Positions 49,401 through 60,944 of a DNA stretch of 64,000 bases are shown piece after piece. Under the pieces are notes generated by a model. The model had not been told where the DNA came from. It made no database searches and worked only from the letters and a program-made list of their open reading frames with translations. The stretch spans positions 4,592,001-4,656,000 of the forward strand of contig BSYQ01000007.1 in the NCBI GenBank assembly GCA_030272585.1, given 5' to 3'. A program made the translations under genes and the position numbers. The stretch is from Bryopsis sp. KO-2023. Its lineage: Eukaryota; Chlorophyta; Ulvophyceae; Bryopsidales; Bryopsidaceae. The stretch's first letter is position 1, and each line of letters starts with the position of its first letter.

Positions 49401-52400
49401 TGCCTCTGGAGGAAGACCTTCGTCTTCTCTTCAGCACCTTGAATGATAATCTCCAGCTCAACTGACTAGCGGGCCAGTGTTTTGACCACGGCTCTCCAGA
49501 ACACTGGTTGAGGAGCTTGCCCCCATTTTCCTGCTGCAAGACATCCCCGTCAGAGTTCCCGCTTTGTCGCCCAAACAGTCCCCTCTCAACTGTTGGTATT
49601 TCGCCCGAAATCTTGAGCTCTTCATATCCTCTTCTGTCCGCTGGTTTCTGCATAATATGTGGCACTTCCGCCCGTGGTCTTGTATTGAACGAAAGCCTTG
49701 TAATCCGCCTTCCAAATCAGCATAGTCGTCCCTTCTTGTAGTTCCACGCAAGTTCACCTTCAAAATCCGGCTCTAGCGGTCGTATTTAACCCGCTCTGGC
49801 TGTCTGATTTCATCCGCCTTTGGAATTCGTTTTGAAGTCCGCCCTTGAGCCCTTCATAGTCCGCCTGATGAAGCTTTAATCCGCCCGAAGGCTAAACTTT
49901 TAGTCCGCCCTCCAGGTGTTTAATCCGCCTAAGGGCTTAGTCCTCTTTAGTCCGCCCTCCAGGTCCGCTTCTCAGGCCCGCCTTCCTCAAGGTTGCGGTC
50001 TTGGACTTCCTACTTCACATTATCGTGTTCCTCCTTGTCCAAGTTGAACTTTGCTGCTATAAGGAATCCTTCGGAAGTTTAATGTCGAGTAAAGGCACAC
50101 ACCTTAACACAGGCGTTCACAACAACCAGGAATAGACCGTTCTCCCTATGGACAAGGGTGCCGACGGATTACCCGGTTCTGCACATTTCACTGAATGGGC
50201 TGTCAATACACAATACTCGAATTAAATTCTTCCTCCACACATATTTGCAGTCCGCTGACAGAGCTTGAAGCATCTTCTTTTTGTCGAACTTATTAACATC
50301 TTCAACAATCCGCCACACTCAGATGACTCTAAGGAGTTCTGGTGTGCGTTCCAACGCTTCGTTCTTAGCTCCAAGGTACTTGGTTTCCCTCTTAGTCCGC
50401 CTTTTGAAGAGGTTCACCACTTCTCTTTCGACTGGTATATTTCTCCACTTCAACAAATCTGCCCGCTCACTCGCCTTTAAGTGTAGCATCCAAGGAAACT
50501 CTGTTTTCCGCCCTGACCACCTGTCAGTGGATGCTCCGCGGTCGCTAGTTTGGACCTCTAGCGCGATTTGTTTGTTTGTCAACCTTCAACCAGATTGCTT
50601 CGCCTGGTTCAAGCTCTCCTAGCTTGGGTCTCTCAGTATACACCATAACAGTCTTGCCAGACTGGTTGAAACTACCGCACCTCAATAGTCTCCCAAGCCT
50701 TTTTGTCCGAGTGGTGCTCATTGCTTGGTATGGCGTTTTAGGCCGCTCTGGTTGCTCCACAAAGTTAGACCTCGGCGTGGATTGCGCCATCCCTGGTCTT
50801 CGGGATTTGTCCGGCCTTCTGGCATCCATCCATCGTGCACACCTGGATTTCCGCCTCTTTGTTGATTATGCTCCACGCATAACCGCCGCTTCCACGCTCA
50901 ATCTTTATTTGCCTCCTCTCCAGCCAATCCGCCTTCCGCTATGCTTTTCGCCATTCCAGGAAGTCCCCATCCCCTGTTTCCGCTTGACAAGTAGCCAGCC
51001 AAATCTCTTTTAAAAGATCCGCTCAGGAAATCCGCCCCAACTCTCTTTGAGGTGGGCGTTATCAGACCCGCTTCCTTGCGATTGTCCGATTGATTCGCTG
51101 CTTCCTTTGTCCGCGTTTTGGGTTTTTCTGGTAATGGTCTCTTATTTCTCAAGCATTTCTTATCTGCCCAGGAAACTATATATCACACAAAGTGTAGTGG
51201 CACTTAAATTCCGCCACTTGCCCTCCATTGATCGGGCAATATCCGCCTGTCTCGTGGATATCTGTCGTTAGCTTCTTTCCAATTCCAATTCCAGTCAATA
51301 TTTCGCTTGCTGGTCCTTCAAGCTTTGGATTAAGCTCCTAGAAATCTCTATTTAGTGGCGCCCTTCTTAGGTCGGCCTACTTGTTCAAAATTTCCGCTTT
51401 AATCCCCAACTGACAGTAGTATTCCGCCTCCAGCAACTCTTGAAGTCGTAATGATGATGCAATTCCGCTCTTGTGAAGTACTTCATCCAAATGTGTCTTC
51501 TGCGGTAGGACTCATCTCCCTGGCACTAAATAATCCGCTTCTCTGACAAGTTTCCTCCACTCCGACATGCTCTTATGCATCTTTTTCCGCATGCTTTGTC
51601 ATTTGCAGGACCTTCCATAATTTTATCCGCTTGTCAACAGTAGAATACATTACTCAGCGCTCAACTCTCCCAGACACATAACTTTTTCCGCTGATCCTTG
51701 AGTTTGCGCTTTTCCTTTAAATTATTTTGTCAGTAGCACTCCTTATCCGCTTGGTAGCTTTTTCCGCTCTTCAGGTTCGGTTAACTCAATGCCTTACACT
51801 GGCTAATACGAGTATAATCCGCCCTTACTTCCAATCCACTTGATAATCCGCTTGTGCTCTTGCTTCTGACAACAATCCGCTGACTCTTTGTTCGCGCTCC
51901 ATGCTGTTCAAAGCTCGAACTGTTACAAAACACGCTTGTCGGTGATCATATTTGAATGCTCCATATGATATATCTAATAGCCAATATAGGGAAACTTGGC
52001 TTCTACCCGCTCCAGGTTGGGTCTTGTATGGAGGTAGATGACTATAGACAATCCGCCATTTTATGGCCTTCGCCACTTGACGTTACAGCACCAATTTCCG
52101 CTTCTGCGGCCACAGAGTGTGATCAATGTCCGCCACAACAGTAGCTTGGAATCTTCATCTTTTTCCGCTTCAGCTCATGGCATTTACTCTCCGTGAGCAA
52201 TTGAACTTTCCGCTCAAGCAATCACACATAGTTCTCAGTAGCAGCGTCACTATCCGCTCTGGCTTTGTTGATTTCCGCTTGGCAGTTCTACTGTCTCCAT
52301 ATGAACACATTTACTCCGCTCTTTGGATGCCTGTATTGTCTGTCACTTATTCCGCTTGCACCTTTGCTGCATTGGAATTTCCGCTCAAGACACACACCCT

Positions 52401-54180
52401 CATCGCCTTTGCATTCTGCCTCAGCAGTCCGCGCTGACAGTCCGCCTTTGCCTTAGCTTTTAGTCCGCTTAGTGCAATAGTCTGACGGCTGTAATTTGGT
52501 CGATGAATACTCCTTAGACTTTTGGGTGTTGTTCTTGGCGCTAGACTTCCATGTATGGCTAGTATTGTGAGCCATATCCGCTCAATGGTTTGTGGTAGTG
52601 TCCGCCCTGACCAGACGTATGATTCCGCTTAGTCTTTCAGCCAATAGTCCTTGGACCTGACCATCCAGGTTGGCTCTTTTATTTCCGCTCTGGTTCTTGA
52701 CGGTCTAATTTAATCCGCCTGACGGTATAATTTAGTCCGCCTCTGCTATTCCGCTGTTGAAAAGAGAATGAATTTTTCCGCTCGTGATCCTTGGTTGGTT
52801 CCATGGCAACTCGGTTAGTTCCAAAGAATACCACCATACACTTCCACGGCAATAACCTCTAATTCTTCTTCTTCACTCAGCCCGGAATATCACAATCCGC
52901 TACCACATCCATTAGACCTCAAAGTTTACCCACAAGATATCCGCTCAGAGCTTCAACAATGCTTCACTTGCCCATTCATAACATTAAGTCACAAATATCC
53001 AATGTGGCACTGCTATTGCGTGCTCCTTAATCAGATTCAAACTCTCGAGAACGCTCGATAGCTCGCGGCAAGCTACATTTAATCCGCTCGTCTTATATCA
53101 GCTTGTGTGAGGTCTTGGCCTATTGAAAGTCCATTCCAAACGAACTATACTCTCCACCAGCTCCTTCTGCAACAAATCATTCTGCATACTTAATAGCTTA
53201 GCAGATGATTCCTTCTCTTCCGCCCTGCGTACTTAGCAGCTTTGCAGGCGGTTTAATCCCCCACTTGGGCGCGTTGAACTCCACTATCGCTTGAACTCGA
53301 TTTGTAGGTAACTGGCAGGCCGCTCTTCCGCTCTCTATTAGCCTGGCGACTTCTTTTCTCTCTTTGTCTTCTTGTCGCTAGTTGTGCTTACATTCTTCCG
53401 CTATGGTCCAACTCTTGGCAGTATAAAGTCTTTGTCTTGTTATCTTCGCACTGAAAATCCGCTCTTTTGCGGTTGCTAGTCCGCTGGGTGATCAGCCCAG
53501 GCGGTTTGTGTGTTGATACAGACTCGTTTCTGCTCCTGCCATGTAACACAACCTCCAGCTCCTGTTTCATAACCGCCTCCAACGCTTGATGTATTAAAAT
53601 CCGCCTCCAACGCGATCGTGAAACTACCGTAGTTCTAGCCTCGATACTTCGCCGATATTCCGTGTTGTGTGTCCGCTGGTGCTCCTCCAAGCTCAACCGC
53701 TTTAGCTCACAACAACACCGCCTATTCTTCCTCCGCGTTGGAATATCATAGTCCGCCCAGCAGAGTGTAAGGGCAGCAGTTCGCTGGGCCACTTTGCCCG
53801 CCTTCTACCTCTGTCCGCCCTCACTCTCCGCCGTTTCCGTTTAACCGCTTTGGCGGACTTCGTTTTTCTCGGAGTTCTGTCCGCTCCCTTTTTCCGCCAC
53901 CTATTTTGTCCGCTGCGCCATTTTGTCCGCTGTCAGACTCTGGCCTTTTCCATTCGCTGTCTGACTTTGGCTCGTCCGCTGCACTTCCGGCTCGCCATTT
54001 CCGCTCTGCGGATTCCGATGTAACACTTCCGCTCCGCGGATTCCGCTGTGATACTTCCGCTCTGCCAAATTCCGCTGTAACACAGTGTGACATGACTGTA
54101 TGTCCGACAACGGAATTTCTGGCAGCTGTCACAGGCGCAGTCGTCGACTTCTTGCGCAGCAACTATCCGCCACCACGCGT
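46500..54180 (-). repeat. Strand-biased CCGCY motif array filling element E
   Basis: CCGCC/CCGCT (usually preceded by T) recurs through the whole interior on the + strand, that is RGCGG in the element's sense strand. In 47881-48300 I count 17 copies in 420 nt, against roughly one expected. Spacing is mostly irregular (10-45 nt), with a local 20-21 bp tandem at 48001-48066. Context between motifs is otherwise unique, so it is not a simple satellite. Confidence 0.85.
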
Positions 54181-54707
54181 TGGCCGTCCGTGTGTCGAAC
54201 TTCCCTCACAAACGTTGACTCGAACTTGGTTCGTCCATAGGTGGTTCGTTTGTAGGAGATCTTTGCAGATCTGCTGTAGATCTTCTTCCAGAAATTTACA
54301 GGTTCTGTCGAAACTTTGTCTTAGGGAAACTTAAGCTCTCAGCTTTTCTTTCCACTGCTTTTCGAGCTCTTTCGACCTGTTTCGAACTCTTTTCGACCAC
54401 TGTGCTGTCCTTTAGGTTAACAGTCACAAGGTCACCTGCAGATTTCTGTAGATCTGACCCTTAGATCTCTTCCTGCGACGGGTTCCTTTTCGTTTCCTTC
54501 TCCTCGCCTCTAACCCGACCTTTCCAGTGCTTACGAACTCGTTGCTCGCACTCGCGCTCCTTCGATCCCACCTAGCACCACCCCCTTTGGTGCCATCACT
54601 CCTTGCCCATCCCCTCTTGATAGGCACTTAACCTAGCCACTGACTTTTTCGTCGTCAGGTGGCTCCTCCTACAGGGTCGTCCGTCCTCGTCGTCTAGGGA
54701 CGCCCAA
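54181..54707 (-). other. Element E 5' interior
   Basis: Lies between the primer-binding site and the CCGCY array. The motif changes here to TTTCGA / TTCGA words (54355-54400) and AGATCT words. No reading frame with a known domain. Confidence 0.6.
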
Positions 54708-54722
54708 GCTCCGAAACCAAAA

Positions 54723-54952
54723 TGATAGGGGCCCTTCCCCCAGAGGGGGAAGGGTAGATAGGGGCCCTCCTCCAAGTGGAGGAGGGTAGAACGTGGGAAC
54801 ACAACACAATAGCAAACCCAGCCCCAAAGGTTACACAATGTCAAAAATACAACCCCTTTTATACCATCCACAACACACTAACCCCTTACTCTACAGTGAC
54901 ACACCCACTCACCGATGGGACATCTAGACACTAACCTCGTCACCTCGTATCA
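54723..54952 (-). repeat. Element E 5' LTR
   Basis: 230 bp, identical by eye to 46069-46298, followed (minus strand) after three bases by TGGTTTCGGAGC. Confidence 0.9.
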
Positions 54953-54957
54953 CAACG

Positions 54958-55346
54958 TCTCCTGCGACGCTGCATAGCCGTGCTGCGCTTGACAATGCTG
55001 CGCGCCTGTGTGTAAGCTGCGCTTCTACATACTCCAATGTATTGCCCTGCGCTCTACACATCACTTCTGCGAAATCTGTCTGCCGCAGTGTTCTTACACA
55101 CACTGCGCCCATTCTACTCCTGTCGCTGATTCAGCGACTTTCCTTCACACAGCACACTCGAACACTCCAATAGATAACTGCAAATCTGCAAAGCACTGGC
55201 GTTTGTCTGCCTTGCAAACCTCTGCTTTGCACTGTGCTGTGTGCCTGCTAGTGTCCTGCGCCTCTGCGCCTTCTTACTGCGCGACTGCCGCGCACACTGC
55301 TGCCTCTGCAGCCTGCCAGGCTCGTTTGTGATCTTGTCACAAGCCT
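54958..55346 (-). other. Element D interior, 5' portion
   Basis: About 390 bp between element E and the D primer-binding site. CTGCGC words dominate; no coding potential. Confidence 0.65.
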
Positions 55347-55359
55347 GCTCCGAAACCAA

Positions 55360-56008
55360 TGTAACGACTCTGCCCCTGCAGATCGCTTTTTCCACTCAAG
55401 TCCATTGAAGACTGCGACCCTGCCGGTCTGCCAGTCTGAAACTGCCGTTCTATTGAACGACCATGGGAGAAGCACTTGAACCTAGCAAGGTTCAAGGAGA
55501 GATCAGGTTCCAAACTAAGGTTAGGTTAAGTTACAAGAATGTCCAAGCCCCCACAACTTATACCGTTTCTGCCAACCCTGATCCAAACTGATCCTAAGCC
55601 ATAACATCAGTCTGCATCAGTATTGCAGACCATCAAACTGCCAAGTCCCTTTCAGTCCCTTCCATGACATGCAGCCTCAGACACCTTGCAGGGTACTGCG
55701 GTTCTGAGTCTGCCACCTAAGACCTTCTAGAACTTCCTGCCTGCCAGCTCTGCAGCCCACGTTCTGCAGCGCTGTCAGCACCTGTCTATCGTCAGCCAAC
55801 CTGTCCGCCCGACTACTCTGCCACTTCGTCAGTCTACCAATCTGCTGACTACCAGTCTATCAGTCTGCAGGTCTAAAGGACCTGAACCATTCTTGCTTCT
55901 GCAGAATCATAGCAGTCAACCTGCAGCCTAATCTGTCAGCCCAATCACTGCCAGTCTGCAAGCCTGCAGGTCTGCCTCAATCTCCTTTGATTCTGCCGAA
56001 CCCTTACA
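55360..56008 (-). repeat. Element D 5' LTR
   Basis: 649 bp, followed (minus strand) after one base by the primer-binding site at 55347-55358. Confidence 0.9.
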
Positions 56009-56895
56009 CTAACCCTCCCGGTGGTCCCGGTGGTCCCGGTGGTCCCGGTGGTCCCGGTGGTCCCGGAGGTCCCAACGGTGGACAAGGACATGGTTTGGGA
56101 TTGGGAGGAGATAATTTTCCGAGGAATATTAAAGTACCTATACCCGATGCGTATTCTGGTGATGGTTCTCTTACGGTAACGGATTGGCAATTGTTGATGA
56201 CTCGTTACCTCAGAAATCTTGGAGTTCAAGAGAATCAATGGCTCAATGTGATGATGGTTAACCTCAAGGGGTCAGCCGCACAGTGGTTAGGAGTACAAGA
56301 GCTTCGCATAGCGAATCTCCAAAGAATACCCTTTACTACATGGGCTAGTTTCTTAGAGGAGCTTCGTGCATCCTTCGAGACATCCGTAGTCTCGGATGAA
56401 GCAAGACGTGCTCTTCGAAGACTCAAACAAACACATACCGTAAAGGAATACGTACACCGATTCCGAAGATTGGTTCTCAAGGTACCGAATCTTCCCGAGG
56501 AAGAACAATACTTGTTGTTCACGGATGGATTGAAGGAGAATATTCGTATGCAAGTGGTAACTTCATCGAATAGGAGTATTGATCAAGCTATCATATTGGC
56601 CGAGAGGTTAGATAGTCTTAAGATCACCCACCCGCAAAACCCCCAAAGGCGAAGACCATGGAGAGGTGGATTCAGGGGCAATGGTACGCGAATGAATCAA
56701 GCGAATGCGGTACACCAAGAAGCTAATGCTTTGCACCAAAGGTCAGGACCGCAGAAGGAAGGAAGGACTCGGCCAGGAAAGCCTACGAACAAGTACAAAG
56801 GACAGTTCAAGGGAACTTGCTACTTGTGTAATCAGAAAGGTCATTTTGTGGGGGCTTGCCCACAAATGTCCAAGGCTAAAAAGGCATTAAACTAA
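56009..56895 (+). CDS. Element C gag, capsid and nucleocapsid part
   Basis: It begins with a PGG/GGP repeat, then a capsid-type region (NFPRNIKVPIPDAYSGDGSL, with WASFLEELRASFE and VKEYVHRFRRLVLKVPNLPE) and a basic region. A CCHC zinc knuckle (CYLCNQKGHFVGAC) lies near the end. Its stop overlaps the pol start in the string TAATG. Confidence 0.85.
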
Positions 56896-59800
56896 TGCGC
56901 TGGCCGAGGGAGCCGTCCTCCCGGTCAGAAGAGAAGAAACGAGGCGGTAATCGTAGATATAGGAGAAAAAGGGAAAAGATCAAGGGCAAGAGAAATGAGA
57001 CAAGGGTAGATGATAAGACGTACACATCTAGCGATGGTCCCAAGGTGCATATGAGTTCTCGCTCAAGCAATGCGCACCTCGATCAGAAAGCGGGAACGGT
57101 GATCGATAGCTTTGGGGAAAGCAAGGGACAATCAAACGGGAACACAGGGGTTCCTAGGAGGGATGTGGGGACGGATGATAGTAATAGTTCGGGAGAGGAG
57201 ACGAACAATGTACCTACTCCTGATGCATCTGTTAGAGCGGAGAAGGAAGAGTTGCGGAAAGATGAGATGACTCCCATTGAAGAGCATTCATCTAGCGGAT
57301 CTCGAATGCTTGAGAGTAGAGATTCAAGTCTTGAACGGGGTTCGGATCATATGGAGAGGCCTTATTCCGAAAGAGTTCAAGAGGGAGGTGTTGATATAGA
57401 TGATCAACACAGTGTATGTCCAATTATGGCATGCAAAGATTTCAAAGGGTATGAAATCTTGGGGAAAGTACATGAACATCCGGTAGTACTTTACATTGAT
57501 AGCGGTTCTACGGCTAACTACATATCGGAAACGATGGCTCGTGAGTTAGACCTTCGAATCGAGGGAGAAAGAAAACCTTTGAAAATGGCTGATGGCACTA
57601 TAAGGTATACAAAGGGTATATGTACGAAGGTTCCTATTCGGAGTGGACAAGCTAAGTTTATCGTAAACCTAGAGGTATTTCCTGGATTAGGACATGATTT
57701 CTTGCTTGGCGTACCATGGTTGATTGCTACCAACCCTCTCATTGATTTCCAGAGTGGTAGAATCACAGTCGTCAAGGGGAAATCGGAAATACATCTTCCA
57801 CTCAAGGTACTTCCACCAAAAAGTGAAGAGAAGTTACCTATACCTTCCACGTTATGCTCGATGGAAGAACTTATCAATGAGGTTCGACGTAACCCGGAGA
57901 CACAATTATGCTTCGCGGTGATTAGACCTACGGAAGAAGAGATGTCTATCGATTCTTATAGTACCCGAGAAGGTCATTTGGATGATGATGTTGCTGCTAT
58001 GGTAGAGCGAGGAAGGTTATCGTTGGAGTTTCAAGCATTACTACGGAAACATCGGAAGGTGTTTGCTAAAGATATTCCACCCGGTGTTCCACCGGTAAGG
58101 AACGGTCATGAGTTTCAGATAGAGTTGGAGGATGACGTAAAACCTATCTTCCGCCCACTCTATAAACTCTCACAGTTGGAATTGGATGAGGTCAAACGAC
58201 AAGTGGATTATTTACTTCGTAACGGGTATATTAAACCATCAAAGTCTCCTTGGGGAGCACCTATACTATTCGTACCTAAGAAGGACGGTGGTTTGCGCAT
58301 GTGCGTGGACTACAGATGGTTGAATAAGGCTACGAAAAAGAATAGATATCCATTACCTCTTCCGGAAGAACTCATCGATCGGTTAGCTAAGGCTAAATAC
58401 TACAGCAAAATAGACCTACGGTCCGGATACTGGCAAATGCCAATACGACCGGAAGATACAGAGAAAACGGCATTTCGAACACGCTATGGTCACTTCGAAA
58501 TGTTAGTGGTTCCATTTGGACTCACAAATGCACCACCACAATTTTCTCACATGATACAAGATCTATTTTCCGATATGCTCGATGACTTCTTACTTGTATT
58601 TTTGGATGACTTACTTGTATTCTCGGACACCATCGAAGAACACCTCGTACACCTCGATCAAGTGCTTACCAGACTAGCTAAGCACAAGTTATTTGCGAAG
58701 GGGCTAAAATCTGATATAGCTGTTCAATCGGTGGAGTATTTGGGACATCAGATAACACCAAGTGGGGTTAAACCTTTGGAAGCAAAGGTTAAAGCTATTA
58801 ACGATTGGAAAACACCCGCCAACGTAGCGGATGTTCGAAGCTTTATTGGAATGGTTTCATACTACCGAAAATTCATTCCGGGCTTTGCTAAGATAGCTGT
58901 ACCACTTAACGACTTGGTTCGTAAAGATGTGCAGTGGCAATGGGGTCCTGCGGAAGAAAATGCCTTTACGGAACTCAAGCGACAGATGTCTAATTACCCT
59001 ATTCTAATACTACCAGATGCAAAGAAACCATACACGGTTATTACCGATGCTTCGGCCACGGCATATGGGGCTGTGCTGACGCAAGACAACGGAAGTGGAC
59101 TACAACCTATCGCATACCTCTCGAGAAGGCTTCGTCCGGCGGAAAGAAACTATTCGGCCTACGAAAGAGAGCTCGGGGCTATTGCTTATGCGCTAAGTAC
59201 ATGGAGACACTACTTGGAGGGTTGTGATGGAGGAGTTACAGTACTTACGGACCATAAACCACTTACTTCATTTATGGACCAACAAACACTCTCTCGTACA
59301 CAAACCAAGTGGTTGAGGAGTGGGTTTTTCCTCTCTATCAAGCCTACTATCAAGTATATCGCGGGCAAGGCCAACGTTCTTGCAGACGCTCTATCTCGAT
59401 CACTCCATGTGTCCACCACAGAAGAGGTTAACGCTGTATCTACATGTATGGTGGATCCTGTAGAAACCGAGACTTGGATCAAGGCCTTAGATGCCGATCC
59501 CAAGTTACAGGAGTTGCTAACGCAACCGACTCGGATGGGAAAGAAGTACTATGTTGAGGATAAGTTCTTATGGTATAAGGCTAGTACATCTTCACACCCT
59601 AAGCTCGTAGTTCCCGATTCACTTAGGCAAAACATCCTTCGTGAACACCATGATATCCCCTCTGTGGGTCATGTAGGAATTACTAGGGCAGCGGAACTGA
59701 TACAACGAAAATACTGGTGGAAAGGGATGTTTACGGATATTGGGAGATATATACGTTCGTGTCCTACTTGCCAGGGAATCAAGAGTGACAACCAAAAGCA

Positions 59801-60944
59801 AAAAGGGTTGTTACAACCTCTTCCGATTCCTACGGCTAAGTTCGAACAAATTACTACGGACCTTGTTACGGATTTACCTTTATCGAACGAGTACGATTCG
59901 GTGGCGGTTTTCGTAGATAGGTTGACTAAATACGTACGGTTTGTTCCATGCACGAAGACGATTACATCTGCCCAATACGCTCAACTATTTGTTGACAATA
60001 TCTATAGGTATTATGGGGTACCTAAGGCTATTATCTCGGATAGGGATCCGCGATTTACCAGTAATTTCTGGTCAGAGTTATTTCGAATTCTCAAAACGGA
60101 CTTACGGATGTCCTCGGCTTATCACCCACAGTCCGATGGCCAGTCCGAAGTTACGATTAGAACTCTCGAAAACTTTATCAGGCCTTACATCGAAGACAAC
60201 CCGGATCAATGGTCTAGTATGTTACCTTTACTCGAATTTGCGGCAAACAACGTGGTGAACGCCTCCACGGGTTATTCTCCCGCATATCTCTTGTACGGAC
60301 AACATCCTACCTCCTTTGATATTACTAACCGGTCTATCTCTTCTAAGGCAGAAGCTGTAAGTGAAATGTTGGAACGGATGAATGTAATCTTACGGGATGC
60401 TAAGCGTAATTATACAGCGTCTCAGCATCGTATGGTTCAGAGTGCCAATACTAAACGACGGGACGTTCGTTTCTCGGTGGGGGACGAGGTGGTAGTAAGC
60501 ACGAAAGTGTTACTCCCCGCTGCTTTAAAGCATATCCCAACCAAGTTACGTAGACGTTTTGTTGGACCATTTACGATTACACAGGTTATATCCCCCGTAG
60601 CGTACCGAATAGCTTTACCTACCTCATGGAGAGCACACCCAGTCTTCCACATCTCACGTCTCAAACTGTTTGTACGTGATACGGAATTCTTACGGGATGT
60701 CCAACCTCCGGAAGGAGAGTTAGATGAGGAAGGAAACGTCGAGTACGAAGTACAGGCTATTATAAACCATAAGGGGAAAGGTTCTACACGACGATATCTC
60801 GTCGCCTGGAAAGGCTATCCGTTAACGGAGAGTACGTGGGAACCTGAGAAACACTTATCTAACGCTAAAGATATTCTAGCTAGTTACTTACGAAATACAC
60901 AGCCCGGCGCTACGCTTAGACGTAGGCCCCGCGGAAACGGTTAG
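56895..60944 (+). CDS. Element C pol: protease, RT, RNase H, integrase, chromodomain
   Basis: A 1349-codon frame starting at the ATG that overlaps the gag stop. A basic, then Ser/Glu-rich N-terminus is followed by a retropepsin motif (LYIDSGSTANYIS). The RT shows LRMCVDYRWLNKATKKNRYP, IDLRSGYWQM and the active-site motif FLDD. RNase H shows VITDASATAYGAVL and LTDHKPLTSFM. The integrase shows an HHCC finger (HDIPSVGHVG...CPTCQG) and a DDE core (TDLVTDLP, ISDRDPRFTSNFW, HPQSDGQSEVTIR). A C-terminal chromodomain shows EYEVQAIINHKGKGSTRRYL followed by VAWKGYP and STWEPEKHL. Domain order and chromodomain place it in the chromovirus branch of Ty3/gypsy; chromodomains there direct insertion to marked chromatin. 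Confidence 0.93.
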   Translation: MRWPREPSSRSEEKKRGGNRRYRRKREKIKGKRNETRVDDKTYTSSDGPKVHMSSRSSNAHLDQKAGTVIDSFGESKGQSNGNTGVPRRDVGTDDSNSSGEETNNVPTPDASVRAEKEELRKDEMTPIEEHSSSGSRMLESRDSSLERGSDHMERPYSERVQEGGVDIDDQHSVCPIMACKDFKGYEILGKVHEHPVVLYIDSGSTANYISETMARELDLRIEGERKPLKMADGTIRYTKGICTKVPIRSGQAKFIVNLEVFPGLGHDFLLGVPWLIATNPLIDFQSGRITVVKGKSEIHLPLKVLPPKSEEKLPIPSTLCSMEELINEVRRNPETQLCFAVIRPTEEEMSIDSYSTREGHLDDDVAAMVERGRLSLEFQALLRKHRKVFAKDIPPGVPPVRNGHEFQIELEDDVKPIFRPLYKLSQLELDEVKRQVDYLLRNGYIKPSKSPWGAPILFVPKKDGGLRMCVDYRWLNKATKKNRYPLPLPEELIDRLAKAKYYSKIDLRSGYWQMPIRPEDTEKTAFRTRYGHFEMLVVPFGLTNAPPQFSHMIQDLFSDMLDDFLLVFLDDLLVFSDTIEEHLVHLDQVLTRLAKHKLFAKGLKSDIAVQSVEYLGHQITPSGVKPLEAKVKAINDWKTPANVADVRSFIGMVSYYRKFIPGFAKIAVPLNDLVRKDVQWQWGPAEENAFTELKRQMSNYPILILPDAKKPYTVITDASATAYGAVLTQDNGSGLQPIAYLSRRLRPAERNYSAYERELGAIAYALSTWRHYLEGCDGGVTVLTDHKPLTSFMDQQTLSRTQTKWLRSGFFLSIKPTIKYIAGKANVLADALSRSLHVSTTEEVNAVSTCMVDPVETETWIKALDADPKLQELLTQPTRMGKKYYVEDKFLWYKASTSSHPKLVVPDSLRQNILREHHDIPSVGHVGITRAAELIQRKYWWKGMFTDIGRYIRSCPTCQGIKSDNQKQKGLLQPLPIPTAKFEQITTDLVTDLPLSNEYDSVAVFVDRLTKYVRFVPCTKTITSAQYAQLFVDNIYRYYGVPKAIISDRDPRFTSNFWSELFRILKTDLRMSSAYHPQSDGQSEVTIRTLENFIRPYIEDNPDQWSSMLPLLEFAANNVVNASTGYSPAYLLYGQHPTSFDITNRSISSKAEAVSEMLERMNVILRDAKRNYTASQHRMVQSANTKRRDVRFSVGDEVVVSTKVLLPAALKHIPTKLRRRFVGPFTITQVISPVAYRIALPTSWRAHPVFHISRLKLFVRDTEFLRDVQPPEGELDEEGNVEYEVQAIINHKGKGSTRRYLVAWKGYPLTESTWEPEKHLSNAKDILASYLRNTQPGATLRRRPRGNG

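Larger units (their letters stand above)
46069..54952 (-). mobile_element. Element E: large pol-less LTR retroelement with CCGCY arrays, nested in D
   Basis: Identical-looking 230-bp LTRs (46069-46298 and 54723-54952) have ends TGATAGGGGCCC...CTCGTATCA and an exact duplication CAACG (46064-46068, 54953-54957). The primer-binding site at 54708-54719 gives minus orientation. The polypurine tract adjoins 46299 and ends AGTAGT like that of element C. The 8.4-kb interior has no gag or pol homology. It is innermost, uninterrupted and structurally whole for a non-autonomous element. Confidence 0.88.
37919..56008 (-). mobile_element. Element D: large pol-less LTR retroelement (LARD-like), nested in C gag and hosting E
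   Basis: Two 649-bp LTRs (37919-38567 and 55360-56008) look identical, with TG..CA-type ends TGTAACGACT...CCCTTACA and an exact 5-bp duplication CTAAC (37914-37918, 56009-56013). The primer-binding site at 55347-55358 gives minus orientation. The interior has no gag or pol homology. Both interior and LTRs are dominated by CTGC words (CTGCCA, CTGCAA, CTGCGC). It is interrupted once, by element E; without it the length is about 9.2 kb. Very young. Confidence 0.88.
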
